DNA from: CAKSEI01 sp964403505
Lineage (GTDB): Bacteria; Bacillota; Clostridia; Oscillospirales; CAG-272
Assembly (NCBI GenBank): GCA_964403505.1
Contig: CAYOFP010000012.1
Coordinates: forward strand, 1-60,495
DNA: 60,495 nucleotides
Reading direction: 5' to 3'
The number at the start of each line of letters is the position of its first letter. Positions within the stretch are counted from its first letter, which is position 1. The notes beneath the pieces were generated by a model that was given only the letters and a program-made list of their open reading frames with translations, was not told where the DNA came from and made no database searches. Of the stretch, positions 24,282-32,369 are shown piece after piece. A program made the position numbers and the translations under genes.

Positions 24282-26665
24282 TAAGTAATGAAAAATATTT
24301 GATAACACTTGAATATGATAAGATACGCACCATGCTTGCCGAATGCGCTCTGACGGAGGGCGCACGGGCAGAGGCGATGCGCCTTGTCCCGAGCGATGCG
24401 CCCGAGGTGGTAAAGAGAAATTTAAGGCATACCACCGATGCGAAAAGGCTTTCGTTTCAAAAGGGAACGCCCTCATTCGGTCATGCTGTCGATATCACCG
24501 GCGCAACCTCACGGGCCGGCAGGAGCGCAACCCTCACGACACGTGAGTTGCTCGATGTGGCAAATGTGCTTTATGTAGCTCGCACTCTTTGCGGCTACAT
24601 CAGTGAGGATAAGAATTTTGAAACGTCGCTTGACGAGATTTTTGAGTTGCTCGTGCCTGTTTCGTCTCTTGAAAACAGCATAAAGCGTGCGATCATATCC
24701 GAGGATATGATCGCCGATGAGGCGAGTGACGCTCTTGCATCTATCCGCCGTAAAATGAAGCGCATTAATTCAAAAATACGCGAGGATCTGCAGAGCTATG
24801 TGAGCGGCGGTTCCTATGCGAAGTATTTACAGGATAATGTCGTCACCATGCGGAACGGCAGATATGTCATCCCCGTAAAAAGCGAGCATAAAAACGAGAT
24901 AAACGGACTTGTTCACGATACTTCGGGCTCGGGTGCGACGGTGTTTATCGAGCCGATTGCGATCGTCGAGGCAAATAACGAGCTCCGTATGCTCGAGAGT
25001 GCCGAAAAGGCGGAGATAGAGAGGATCCTTGCAGAACTTACGGCGCTTGTCGCACAGTATGCCAATGTAATCGACCTCGATTATCATACGATAACCCGCC
25101 TTGCATTTATCTTTGCAAAAGCTGAGCTTTCGCTCCGCATGGATGCGTGCGAGGTTCATATCTCTGATAAGCGGAGCGTGGAGCTGAATCACGCACGCCA
25201 CCCTTTGCTTGACAAGAAAAAATGCGTGCCGATCAGCGTGAGTGTAGGCGACGGGTACGATACTCTCGTTATCACGGGACCGAATACCGGCGGTAAGACC
25301 GTTGCGCTCAAGACTCTCGGACTTTTTGCGCTTATGATGCAGTCGGGACTTCACCTGCCGTGTGACGATACGTCATGCATGTGTATTTTTGATTCAGTGC
25401 TTGCCGATATCGGGGACGAGCAGAGCATAGAGCAGTCGCTCTCGACTTTTTCTGCGCATATGAAGCGCACTGTCGATATCCTTGATACTATGGATGGAGA
25501 TTCTCTCGTCCTGTTTGACGAGCTCGGCTCGGGCACTGACCCCGTCGAGGGTGCGGCGCTTGCCATATCAATTATAGACGCCGTAAGAGAGTGCGGGGCG
25601 ATGTGTGCTGCCACTACCCACTATGCCGAGCTTAAGGCATATGCACTCGAGACCGACGGGGTATGTAATGCATCCTGCGAATTTGATATCAACACCCTGC
25701 GCCCGACATACCGCCTGATCATCGGTACACCCGGCAAATCGAATGCTTTTGCTATATCGGGCAAGCTCGGTCTTTCGGAGGATATTATAAAACGTGCGGA
25801 GTCTTATGTCGCAAGCGATAATAAACGCTTTGAAAACGTGATTGAAAAATTAGAGGCGTCCCGTATCGCCATGGAAAAAAGCGAGTCTGAGGCACGCCGT
25901 ATGCGCAATGAACTCGAGCGGTATAAGGCGGACGAGGAGCGCAAAATATCCGAGCTTACCAAAAATGCGGAAAAGGAGATCGCACGCACACGTGCACAGG
26001 CTCTCTCGATATTAAAGAGTGCTCAGACGGTGAGCGACCGTATCTATGCAGAGCTCGAGGAGATAAAGAAGAAAAGAAACGCAGAGGACTTTGCAAAAGC
26101 GCTGGAAGAATCCCGTGAAAAGGTCAGACGAAGTCTCAGAAAAGTTGATACGGATATCGATCCGATATCAGCCGAAGAGGAGTATACGCCCTCCCGTCCG
26201 ATTCATCAGGGCGATGAAGTATTTATTAAGAATATCGGCAAGCGGGGCACGGTTATATCAGGACCCGACGCAAAGGGAAATGTGCAGGTAAGCACAGGTA
26301 TGATAACGACTCGCACCAAGGTCGATAATCTGGTTCTTGCCGAGGATAAGGGACTGACCTTTACAGATAAAAACGGAAAGACAACGGCGGCACGCAGCTT
26401 CAGAGATACGTTAAGTAAAGCTTTTTCGCCTGAGATCGACCTGCGTGGTATGATGGGCGAGGATGCATGGTTTGTCACTGATAAATACCTTGACGATGCG
26501 ATCGTTATGGGCGTTCATACGGTAACGCTCGTTCACGGAAAGGGAACGGGTGCACTCCGTGCGTTCCTGCAGAAGATCCTTCGCTCCGACTCACGGGTCG
26601 CATCCTTCCGTAACGGAAAATACGGAGAGGGAGACGCAGGAGTGACTGTGGTAGAACTGAAATGA
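24278..26665 (+). CDS. mutS2: Endonuclease MutS2 (RqcU)
   Basis: A 795-residue MutS2, the family's usual size (about 780-800). A DNA-binding core and clamp precede the ATPase with Walker A GPNTGGKT (residues 334-341), Walker B LVLFDELGSGTDP and the TTHYAELKAYA switch. A long coiled coil follows (about 510-620), then a KOW-like part, and a C-terminal Smr nuclease domain with IDLRGMMGEDA and LVHGKGTGALR. MutS2 suppresses recombination and in Bacillus splits collided ribosomes for rescue. The latter fits its place behind phoH-ybeY-era. Confidence 0.95.
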   Translation: MISNEKYLITLEYDKIRTMLAECALTEGARAEAMRLVPSDAPEVVKRNLRHTTDAKRLSFQKGTPSFGHAVDITGATSRAGRSATLTTRELLDVANVLYVARTLCGYISEDKNFETSLDEIFELLVPVSSLENSIKRAIISEDMIADEASDALASIRRKMKRINSKIREDLQSYVSGGSYAKYLQDNVVTMRNGRYVIPVKSEHKNEINGLVHDTSGSGATVFIEPIAIVEANNELRMLESAEKAEIERILAELTALVAQYANVIDLDYHTITRLAFIFAKAELSLRMDACEVHISDKRSVELNHARHPLLDKKKCVPISVSVGDGYDTLVITGPNTGGKTVALKTLGLFALMMQSGLHLPCDDTSCMCIFDSVLADIGDEQSIEQSLSTFSAHMKRTVDILDTMDGDSLVLFDELGSGTDPVEGAALAISIIDAVRECGAMCAATTHYAELKAYALETDGVCNASCEFDINTLRPTYRLIIGTPGKSNAFAISGKLGLSEDIIKRAESYVASDNKRFENVIEKLEASRIAMEKSESEARRMRNELERYKADEERKISELTKNAEKEIARTRAQALSILKSAQTVSDRIYAELEEIKKKRNAEDFAKALEESREKVRRSLRKVDTDIDPISAEEEYTPSRPIHQGDEVFIKNIGKRGTVISGPDAKGNVQVSTGMITTRTKVDNLVLAEDKGLTFTDKNGKTTAARSFRDTLSKAFSPEIDLRGMMGEDAWFVTDKYLDDAIVMGVHTVTLVHGKGTGALRAFLQKILRSDSRVASFRNGKYGEGDAGVTVVELK

Positions 26666-27120
26666 GAGAGACGACATTATGCTATCTTGATAACGGAAGA
26701 GAATATCTCATGCTTCACCGTACAAAGAAGCAAAATGACCTGAACGGCGGCAAATGGATCGGCGTCGGCGGAAAATTCGAGCCGGGCGAAGATGCCGTTA
26801 TGTGTATGAAGCGTGAGGTATTTGAGGAAACAGGCCTTACCCCGACAAAATATGAATACCGTGGGATCGTTACGTTTATTTCAGATGAGTGGGAAAGCGA
26901 GCATATGCATCTCTTCACCGTCACCGGATGGACGGGGGAGCTGACAGAATGCGACGAGGGCGAGCTCGCCTTTGTTCCTAAAAGCGAACTTTACCCCCTG
27001 CCGATGTGGGAGGGCGATAAGATATTCCTCGATATTATTGCGCATGACAGCGATTTTTTCCGCCTGACGCTTGAATATCAGGGCGACACCCTCATCCGCA
27101 CAGAGCTTGAGAGTGAGTGA
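26662..27120 (+). CDS. NUDIX hydrolase, 8-oxo-dGTPase type
   Basis: A 152-residue Nudix enzyme. The Nudix box reads GKFEPGEDAVMCMKREVFEETGL, fitting GX5EX7REUXEEXGU exactly. The N-terminal CYLDNGREYLMLHRTKKQNDLNGGKW is the form seen in MutT-like and diadenosine/8-oxo-dGTP hydrolases of Firmicutes. It probably cleans oxidised nucleotides. It overlaps mutS2 by 4 bases and is the last gene of the overlapping run; a multi-hairpin repeat begins about ten bases after its stop. Confidence 0.9.
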   Translation: MRETTLCYLDNGREYLMLHRTKKQNDLNGGKWIGVGGKFEPGEDAVMCMKREVFEETGLTPTKYEYRGIVTFISDEWESEHMHLFTVTGWTGELTECDEGELAFVPKSELYPLPMWEGDKIFLDIIAHDSDFFRLTLEYQGDTLIRTELESE

Positions 27121-27129
27121 TGTACGGGG

Positions 27130-27386
27130 CTTTTGCAGGGGAAACTTTTTAAAAAAAGTTTCCCCCCCGCACCCTCTTCAAAAACTTTTATTAGGCGCAA
27201 GACATGTCTTGCGCAGGGAGAAGTATGGCGCACATACAGCGCAGTACGAAAGTTTTGGTCAAGCTTTTTCAAAAGCTTGCGGGGTTCCGGTGCCCCGAGG
27301 CGCCTTGGAGAAGTGCAGGAGTGGGTGAATTTTGCGCAGAGCGCAAAAGAGAGCGAACCTTTGCCGAGGTTCGCTCTACCTTTTTG
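27130..27386 (+). repeat. Multi-hairpin dispersed repeat, copy A
   Basis: This fills the whole gap between the NUDIX gene and the convergent membrane protein. Stems in order: GGGGAAACTTTTT (27138-27150) with its A-rich partner to 27165; the palindrome GCGCAAGACATGTCTTGCGC (27195-27214); CAAGCTTTTTCAAAAGCTTG (27260-27279); GGTGCC/GGCGCC (27289-27304); TTTTGCGC/GCGCAAAA (27330-27348); and GAGCGAACC/GGTTCGCTC (27351-27376), followed by TACCTTTTTGG. The same series recurs at 49763-50016. Short frames through it are not supported as genes. Confidence 0.85.
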
Positions 27387-27389
27387 GTG

Positions 27390-27860
27390 TTAATCTTCTT
27401 TTATATGCATTTTAATGTTCTTTGCATGCGCTAAAGATGCGGCGAGGGCAAATATCAGTGAGTGTATTACATATCCCGCAACGGGAAATGCCGTTATGTG
27501 GTGAAAAGCAAGCTGGGGCGCAAAAAAGAGCATGAGCGGAATTTTCGATATTTTATCGATTCCATATATCAGCGCAAGCGTCGTCGGTATCAGAAGAAAT
27601 ACCATGTATGAGATACATTCCCGTAAAACGAACGGCACGAAGGGCAGATCGCTTTTCTTCATTTTTGCGATCGTGGATGCGGCCATACCGATGAATACCG
27701 CAGAAGCGAGCGTGCAGAAAACCGCACGCTGTACATACTCGCTCGGCATCAGCTTTGTAAATGTGAGATCGGCGAGCGCAAAGACGCCGAATGCAACGGT
27801 GTTAAAAATAGTATAGATAATAAATTTGATAAAAAAGAATTTAAAAGTATAGTTTTTCAT
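27390..27860 (-). CDS. Four-helix integral membrane protein, unknown
   Basis: A 156-residue hydrophobic protein I do not recognise, with four likely membrane segments (about 8-30, 43-62, 78-103, 118-145) and a basic C-terminus ending in HAKNIKMHIKED. It has no metal, catalytic or lipid-attachment motif. It is monocistronic, convergent with the NUDIX gene across repeat copy A, and divergent from the PRPP synthetase gene. The A/T-rich stretch 27861-27900 precedes its start and shows only a weak ribosome site. Confidence 0.6.
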   Translation of the reverse strand: MKNYTFKFFFIKFIIYTIFNTVAFGVFALADLTFTKLMPSEYVQRAVFCTLASAVFIGMAASTIAKMKKSDLPFVPFVLRECISYMVFLLIPTTLALIYGIDKISKIPLMLFFAPQLAFHHITAFPVAGYVIHSLIFALAASLAHAKNIKMHIKED

Positions 27861-27930
27861 AAAACAATTTTATCATATTATAAAAAAATGTCAAGATGTA
27901 AAAAAATTGAATTTTTTTGTCTGAAAATAT

Positions 27931-27958
27931 TTGCAAAAGCTGTGCTTTGTGGTATAAT
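27931..27958 (+). promoter_or_regulatory. Sigma-A promoter of PRPP synthetase gene
   Basis: TTGCAA (27931-27936), 16 bp, TGGTATAAT with -10 at 27953-27958. The leader is about 40 nt, to GGAGG (27996-28000) and ATG 28006. Confidence 0.7.
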
Positions 27959-28005
27959 TACGGTAGACCTTGACAGGTGAAACAAATGTACAAGCGGAGG
28001 AAGTA

Positions 28006-29127
28006 ATGAGCGAGGAATTATTTGGACCTTTAAGCGTTATCAGTATGCGTGGATGCGAGGAGTTTTGCGCATCGGTTGACAAGTATCTTAAGAGGTGGAG
28101 AGAAACGGATAAGAGTTTTGTGGTATCCGCCGAGTGTCCGAGATTCGGCACAGGAGAAGGAAAGGGAATTCTCCATGAATCTTTAAGAGGACACGACGTA
28201 TATATTATATGCGATGTCTTTAATCACGGCGTTACATATAAGATGTATGGAAAAGAAGTACCCATGAGTCCCGATGAGCATTTTGCGGATCTCAAGAGAA
28301 TAATCGGAGCTATCGCAGGTAAGGCAAGGAGAGTATCCGTTATCATGCCGATGCTTTATGAGGGCAGACAGCATAAGCGCTCGTCGCGCGAGTCGCTTGA
28401 CTGCGCAATCATGCTGCAGGAGCTTCATAATATGGGCGTTTCCAATATCATCACATTCGACGCACACGATGCGAGAGTGCAGAACGCAATACCGCTCGGA
28501 GGTTTTGACAATGTGCAGGCGACCTATCAGATGATCAAGGCGCTCGTCAAGAATGAGAAGGATATTTCATTCAATAAAGATAAGATAATGATCGTTTCTC
28601 CCGATGAGGGCGGCATGAACAGATGCATGTACTATTCATCTGTGCTGAAGATCGACCTCGGTATGTTCTATAAGAGGAGAAACTACTCGGTGATCGTAGA
28701 CGGCAGAAACCCGATCGAGGCACACGAGTATCTCGGACGCAGCGTCAAGGGTAAGGATGTTATCATTGTTGACGATATGATATCCTCGGGCGATTCGGTC
28801 ATTGAGATCGCAAAGAAACTGAAGGAGCGTGGGGCAGAGAGAATTTACGTCTTTGCGACATTCGGCCTTTTCGTTGCCGGACTCGATGTTTTTGATAAGG
28901 CGTATGAGGAGGGCTATATCACCCGAGTCTTCACGACCAACCTGATTTACCGTATTCCCGAGCTCGCATCGAGAGAATGGTTTGTCGAGGTCAATATGTG
29001 TAAGTATATCTCGCTCATCGTTGATACGCTCAATAAGGATCACACCATATCCGGCCTGCTCTCGCCTGCTGACAGAATACATACGTTTATTGATAAGAAA
29101 ACGGCAGACGGCACGATAAAGAGTTGA
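28006..29127 (+). CDS. prs: Ribose-phosphate pyrophosphokinase
   Basis: A 373-residue enzyme that makes PRPP from ribose-5-phosphate and ATP for nucleotide, His and Trp synthesis. The PRPP-binding loop is VIIVDDMISSGDS, and the earlier ITFDAHDARVQNAIP block matches the regulatory-flexible region. It is longer than the usual 315 residues because of N-terminal and internal additions (HGVTYKMYGKEVPMSPDEHF), a variant seen in clostridia. I place the start at ATG 28006, which has GGAGG five bases upstream, not at an upstream frame start. It has its own promoter at 27931-27958. Confidence 0.9.
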   Translation: MSEELFGPLSVISMRGCEEFCASVDKYLKRWRETDKSFVVSAECPRFGTGEGKGILHESLRGHDVYIICDVFNHGVTYKMYGKEVPMSPDEHFADLKRIIGAIAGKARRVSVIMPMLYEGRQHKRSSRESLDCAIMLQELHNMGVSNIITFDAHDARVQNAIPLGGFDNVQATYQMIKALVKNEKDISFNKDKIMIVSPDEGGMNRCMYYSSVLKIDLGMFYKRRNYSVIVDGRNPIEAHEYLGRSVKGKDVIIVDDMISSGDSVIEIAKKLKERGAERIYVFATFGLFVAGLDVFDKAYEEGYITRVFTTNLIYRIPELASREWFVEVNMCKYISLIVDTLNKDHTISGLLSPADRIHTFIDKKTADGTIKS

Positions 29128-29152
29128 CAATTCACAGCGGATGTGATACTAT
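29124..29152 (+). promoter_or_regulatory. Sigma-A promoter of the isomerase/dehydrogenase pair
   Basis: TTGACA (29124-29129), 17 bp, TACTAT (29147-29152). The -35 box contains the TGA stop of prs, so the pair can be made independently of prs. Confidence 0.65.
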
Positions 29153-29182
29153 ATTTATATTAAATAAAGAGAGGTAAAACTA

Positions 29183-29989
29183 ATGAAAAAGGGTTTGAAC
29201 CAGGGTTTTGCACTTCCCAAGGGAATATCGCACAGACAAGAATTTGAAATGACAAAGGCGGCAGGATTTGAGGGAATCGAATTCAACCTCACCGATCCTT
29301 TTACAGATGCAGAGATAGAGGAGATAAAGGCTCTGTCAAAAGAGTTTGAGCTCCCCGTACTCAGTCTCGTTTCCGACCTTCACTGGCAGTATCATCTCAC
29401 CAGCAATAATGTATCTGACAGAGAGAGAGCAAAGGATATCGTAAAAGAGCTCGTAACACAGGCAAAGGCGCTCGGCGCAGACACGGTTCTCGTCGTTCCC
29501 GGCACGGTAAACGAAGACGTAACATATGTTGAGGCTTATAATAACGCACTCGGCGCACTTAAGGACTTAAAGCCCTTTATCGAGGAAAATAAGGTCAACG
29601 TCGGTATCGAGAACGTATGGAATAAGTTCCTTATCACGGCTTTCGAGATGAGAGACTTTATCGACGCTGTCGACTGTCCGTATGTCGGCTCGTACTTTGA
29701 TGCAGGTAACTGTATGATAAACTCATATCCCGAATATTGGGTCGAGATCCTCGGCAAGAGAATCAAGAAAGTACACATTAAGGATTTCGTTTCCTGCAGC
29801 GGCGGCGGTGTTCTTGAAACATTCGTCGACCTCGGCGAGGGACAGATGAGATGGGACAGACTCATGAAGGCGCTCCGTGAAGTCGGCTATGACGACTATG
29901 TAACATGCGAGGTAGCATATCATAAGATCTGCCCGCAGACGTCGCTTAACAATATGAGCAAGACTCTCGATGAGATCTTCGCTCTGTAA
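29183..29989 (+). CDS. Sugar phosphate isomerase/epimerase (xylose isomerase-like barrel)
   Basis: A 268-residue AP-endonuclease-2/xylose-isomerase TIM-barrel protein. The likely metal ligands are Glu in VGIENVW, Asp in YFDAGN, His in KVHIKDF and Glu in TCEVAYH, the usual E-D-H-E set. Relatives act on inosose, hydroxypyruvate, ketoses or keto-glycosides. GAGAGG precedes ATG 29183, and a good promoter overlaps the end of prs. A Gfo/Idh/MocA dehydrogenase follows 37 bases later. This pair is typical of inositol-like or 3-keto-sugar metabolism; the substrate is not readable. Confidence 0.82.
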   Translation: MKKGLNQGFALPKGISHRQEFEMTKAAGFEGIEFNLTDPFTDAEIEEIKALSKEFELPVLSLVSDLHWQYHLTSNNVSDRERAKDIVKELVTQAKALGADTVLVVPGTVNEDVTYVEAYNNALGALKDLKPFIEENKVNVGIENVWNKFLITAFEMRDFIDAVDCPYVGSYFDAGNCMINSYPEYWVEILGKRIKKVHIKDFVSCSGGGVLETFVDLGEGQMRWDRLMKALREVGYDDYVTCEVAYHKICPQTSLNNMSKTLDEIFAL

Positions 29990-30026
29990 GAAAAATATTT
30001 ATCAAAGCATAAGGAGATAATTAATT

Positions 30027-31052
30027 ATGGTAAAAGCAGGTCTTATCGGAATCGGCGGAATGGGCAGAGGACACCTCGCAAACCTCGTCAGATTCACAAG
30101 CGAAGGCGAAATAATCAAGCTCGTTGCGGCATGTGACATCGATCCGGCGCGTTTCCAGAACGGTGAACGTCAGTTCAATATCGATATCGGCGGCGACGCA
30201 GTCGACTTTTCTAAGTTCGCATGCTATACCGATTACAATGAAATGATTGAAAAGGAAGACCTTGATATGGTCATCATCGCTCTTCCGACATATATGCATA
30301 AGGAAGCAACGCTCAAGTGCCTCGATAAGGGAATCAACGTTCTCTGTGAGAAGCCCATGAGCCTTACTCCCGAAGATTGCGAAGAAATGCTCGCAAAGGC
30401 AAAGGCGGTAGGCAAGCGCCTTATGATTGGTCAGGTTCTCCGTTTCTGGGGCGAGTACGAGGTACTCAAGCAGTATGTCGACGAGAAGAAATACGGCGAG
30501 GTAACAGGCGCATACTTCTTCCGCGGCGGTTCGCTCCCCGTATGGTGCTACGAGAGATGGCTCTTCAAGCGTGAGTGCGGCGGCGGTGCAACGCACGACC
30601 AGCACGTACACGATGTTGATATGGTAAACTACCTCTTCGGACTTCCGAAGGCTGTTTCCACAGTCGGTAAGATAATCATCCCCGGCTCGGGTCACGACTC
30701 TGTATCTACAAACTATATCTATGATGATAATAAGGTTGTAAACGCACAGGATGACTGGACGATGCAGGATGATGTATTCCATATGAACTTCCGTGTCAAC
30801 TTTGAAAAGGGAACGATGCAGCTTCGTGACGACGGTCTGTTCGTTTCTGGCGAGGGCGAAGTTCCGCATAAGGTTGAGTGTGATTCTGAGAACGGATACT
30901 ATAAAGAAGCAAAGTATTTTGCACAGCTTATCGAGAATCCGGATATGGTCAATACCATCAATCCTCCTGAGGATTCTATGGCTACGATCCGCCTCGTTTG
31001 TGCAGAGGAGTATTCCGCTGACAATCACGGTGCCGTAACTGAGGTAAAGTAA
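30027..31052 (+). CDS. Gfo/Idh/MocA family oxidoreductase
   Basis: A 341-residue NAD(P)-dependent sugar or cyclitol dehydrogenase. The Rossmann motif is GLIGIGGMGRGH (about residues 5-16). The catalytic-lysine motif is VLCEKPMSLTPEDCEEM, and the substrate-side motif is GGGATHDQHVHDVDMVNYLFG with the expected Asp/His pair. It follows the isomerase gene on the same strand, with AAGGAG before ATG 30027, and ends in a strong terminator. Unlike the GH109-like protein at 6.5-7.7 kb, it keeps the standard CEKP motif, so it is a true dehydrogenase candidate. Confidence 0.87.
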   Translation: MVKAGLIGIGGMGRGHLANLVRFTSEGEIIKLVAACDIDPARFQNGERQFNIDIGGDAVDFSKFACYTDYNEMIEKEDLDMVIIALPTYMHKEATLKCLDKGINVLCEKPMSLTPEDCEEMLAKAKAVGKRLMIGQVLRFWGEYEVLKQYVDEKKYGEVTGAYFFRGGSLPVWCYERWLFKRECGGGATHDQHVHDVDMVNYLFGLPKAVSTVGKIIIPGSGHDSVSTNYIYDDNKVVNAQDDWTMQDDVFHMNFRVNFEKGTMQLRDDGLFVSGEGEVPHKVECDSENGYYKEAKYFAQLIENPDMVNTINPPEDSMATIRLVCAEEYSADNHGAVTEVK

Positions 31053-31063
31053 TTAAAGGCGTG

Positions 31064-31094
31064 AAAACGGGAACGGCATAGCCGTTCCCGTTTT
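31064..31094 (+). terminator. Terminator after the dehydrogenase gene
   Basis: A perfect 14-bp stem AAAACGGGAACGGC / GCCGTTCCCGTTTT with an ATA loop. Its T-tract is part of the stem. It ends 12 bases before the next gene's start, so that gene depends on read-through or a hidden promoter. Confidence 0.85.
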
Positions 31095-31105
31095 GAGGTT
31101 ATGAC

Positions 31106-31867
31106 ATGAAGCTACATTTTTTCGGAACGAGTTCGGGGACAGAACCCCTCCCGGGCAGACATCATACATCATTCGCCATTGAAACGAATGATGGGTATTA
31201 TTGGTTTGATGCAGGAGAAACCTGCGCATATAATGCACATCTGATGGGTGTCGACCTTCTGCGTACAAGGAAGGTGTTTATTTCACATTCTCACATGGAT
31301 CATATCGGCGGACTCGGTAATTTGTTCTGGTATATCAGAAAATTGTGCACTGTCACGGGTAAGAACGCCTGTGATGTCGAGCTTTACCTGCCCGAGCCTG
31401 CGGTGTGGGAGCATACCGAGGCGATCCTCCGCCATACCGAGGGGGATTTCATCAAGAATTGGGAGATTTTTCCGCATAAGATAGAGGACGGCCTCTTGTG
31501 CGATGACGGTATCAGAGTCAGCGCTCTGCATAACGGGCATCTGCCTGCAAATGAAAACGGTTACCGTTCCTTCGGTTTTTTGATCGAGTGCGAGGGCAAG
31601 CGGATCGTCTATACCGGGGACACCCGCGGATATTCTGACTACGCTGCGCTTATGCCCTGCGATATACTGATAACCGAGACGGGGCATCACCGTATGCCCG
31701 ATGTCGCACGTGAGGTAGAGGCAGGCGGCGCCGATATCGGCACGCTGCTTTTCACTCACCACGGACCGTGGACGCAGGCCTCGATGGAAGAGTCGCTTGC
31801 CGCCGCAAAGCGTGAGTTTTCGGGCGAAGTGCTCGCCGCAGACGATATGACGACCTTTGAATTCTGA
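31106..31867 (+). CDS. MBL-fold metallo-hydrolase (RNase Z-like)
   Basis: A 253-residue metallo-beta-lactamase-fold protein. The zinc motif is FISHSHMDHIGGLGN (HxHxDH). Further ligands are His in ALHNGHLP, Asp in YTGDTRGYSDY and His in LLFTHHGPW. The N-terminus MKLHFFGTSSGTEPLPGRHHTS is of the RNase Z/ElaC or PhnP type, but the exosite arm of true tRNase Z is not apparent. It may be a phosphodiesterase or another hydrolase. GAGGT precedes ATG 31106. It is followed by a promoter and the folded element. Confidence 0.83.
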   Translation: MKLHFFGTSSGTEPLPGRHHTSFAIETNDGYYWFDAGETCAYNAHLMGVDLLRTRKVFISHSHMDHIGGLGNLFWYIRKLCTVTGKNACDVELYLPEPAVWEHTEAILRHTEGDFIKNWEIFPHKIEDGLLCDDGIRVSALHNGHLPANENGYRSFGFLIECEGKRIVYTGDTRGYSDYAALMPCDILITETGHHRMPDVAREVEAGGADIGTLLFTHHGPWTQASMEESLAAAKREFSGEVLAADDMTTFEF

Positions 31868-31884
31868 TTACCATTAAATGATTA

Positions 31885-31913
31885 TTGAGATGTTACTGTT
31901 TTTGTGATATACT
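31885..31913 (+). promoter_or_regulatory. Promoter abutting the left end of the folded element
   Basis: TTGAGA (31885-31890), 17 bp, TATACT (31908-31913). The terminal repeat of the element begins two bases after the -10, so a transcript would start inside the element and carry its full fold before the DUF5662 gene. Confidence 0.6.
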
Positions 31914-31914
31914 A

Positions 31915-32352
31915 AAGGCAACACCACACAATTCATGACAGCACACTTGCGTAAGCTGAAGAGAGTCGAACACCGCCGTCTGTGGGCGTGGCGAGTGGCA
32001 CGCTTACGCACCGTGTGATTTTGACATATAATATATGTCTGCAATCACCCGGAGCAAAATCGCACTCGCCCGCCACACCCACAGATGCGAAGCAGTTCTC
32101 ACGGTCAGATTTGTGCTTGCAAAAGGCAAAGTACACAGGCAATATACAATATTGCCAAGGACTTTAACGCATTGCACGTGCAAATCTGACTGTGAGAACC
32201 GACGGCGTTCGACTCTCTTCAGCTTACATCTTTTCCGTCATACTTCACAAATCTCGTCGGCAGAGGACTCTACTCTTGCCTCCTCGATTTGTATCGTCTG
32301 ACGAAAAATCTATCGGCGCAATTGCACCGTCAGAATTATGCGGTATTGCCTT
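31915..32352 (+). mobile_element. MITE-like non-autonomous element with nested hairpins
   Basis: It is about 438 bp with terminal inverted repeats: AAGGCAACACCACACAATTC (from 31915) against the end at 32327-32352, whose complement starts AAGGCAATACCGCATAATTC. Inside is a basal stem GTAAGCTGAAGAGAGTCGAA (31951-31970) / 32207-32226, 20 bp perfect. It encloses arm A (31980-31997 with 32063-32084, tipped by GACATATAATATATGTC) and arm B (32095-32113 with 32181-32199, 19 bp with one G-T pair, tipped by GGCAATAT-ACA-ATATTGCC). Arm C (32231-32307) and a small palindrome (32314-32329) follow. There is no coding capacity of note. A TAA target duplication is possible but not certain. Confidence 0.8.
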
Positions 32353-32369
32353 AATAGAAGGGTGTTAAA

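Noticed and set aside
27071..27434. Several short open frames across repeat copy A (and a similar one at 49810-50019)
   Set aside because: Their translations (for example AFSKACG and SAGVGEF) are just the repeat read through. They share no ribosome site, and the hairpins explain the conservation better than coding does.
30021..31028. A 335-codon open frame antisense to the dehydrogenase gene
   Set aside because: Same reason: it is the complement of a gene with Rossmann and CEKP motifs, and no start signal is seen.
31933..32301. Short open frames inside the folded element
   Set aside because: They span hairpin arms in both directions, without start signals or protein-like composition.
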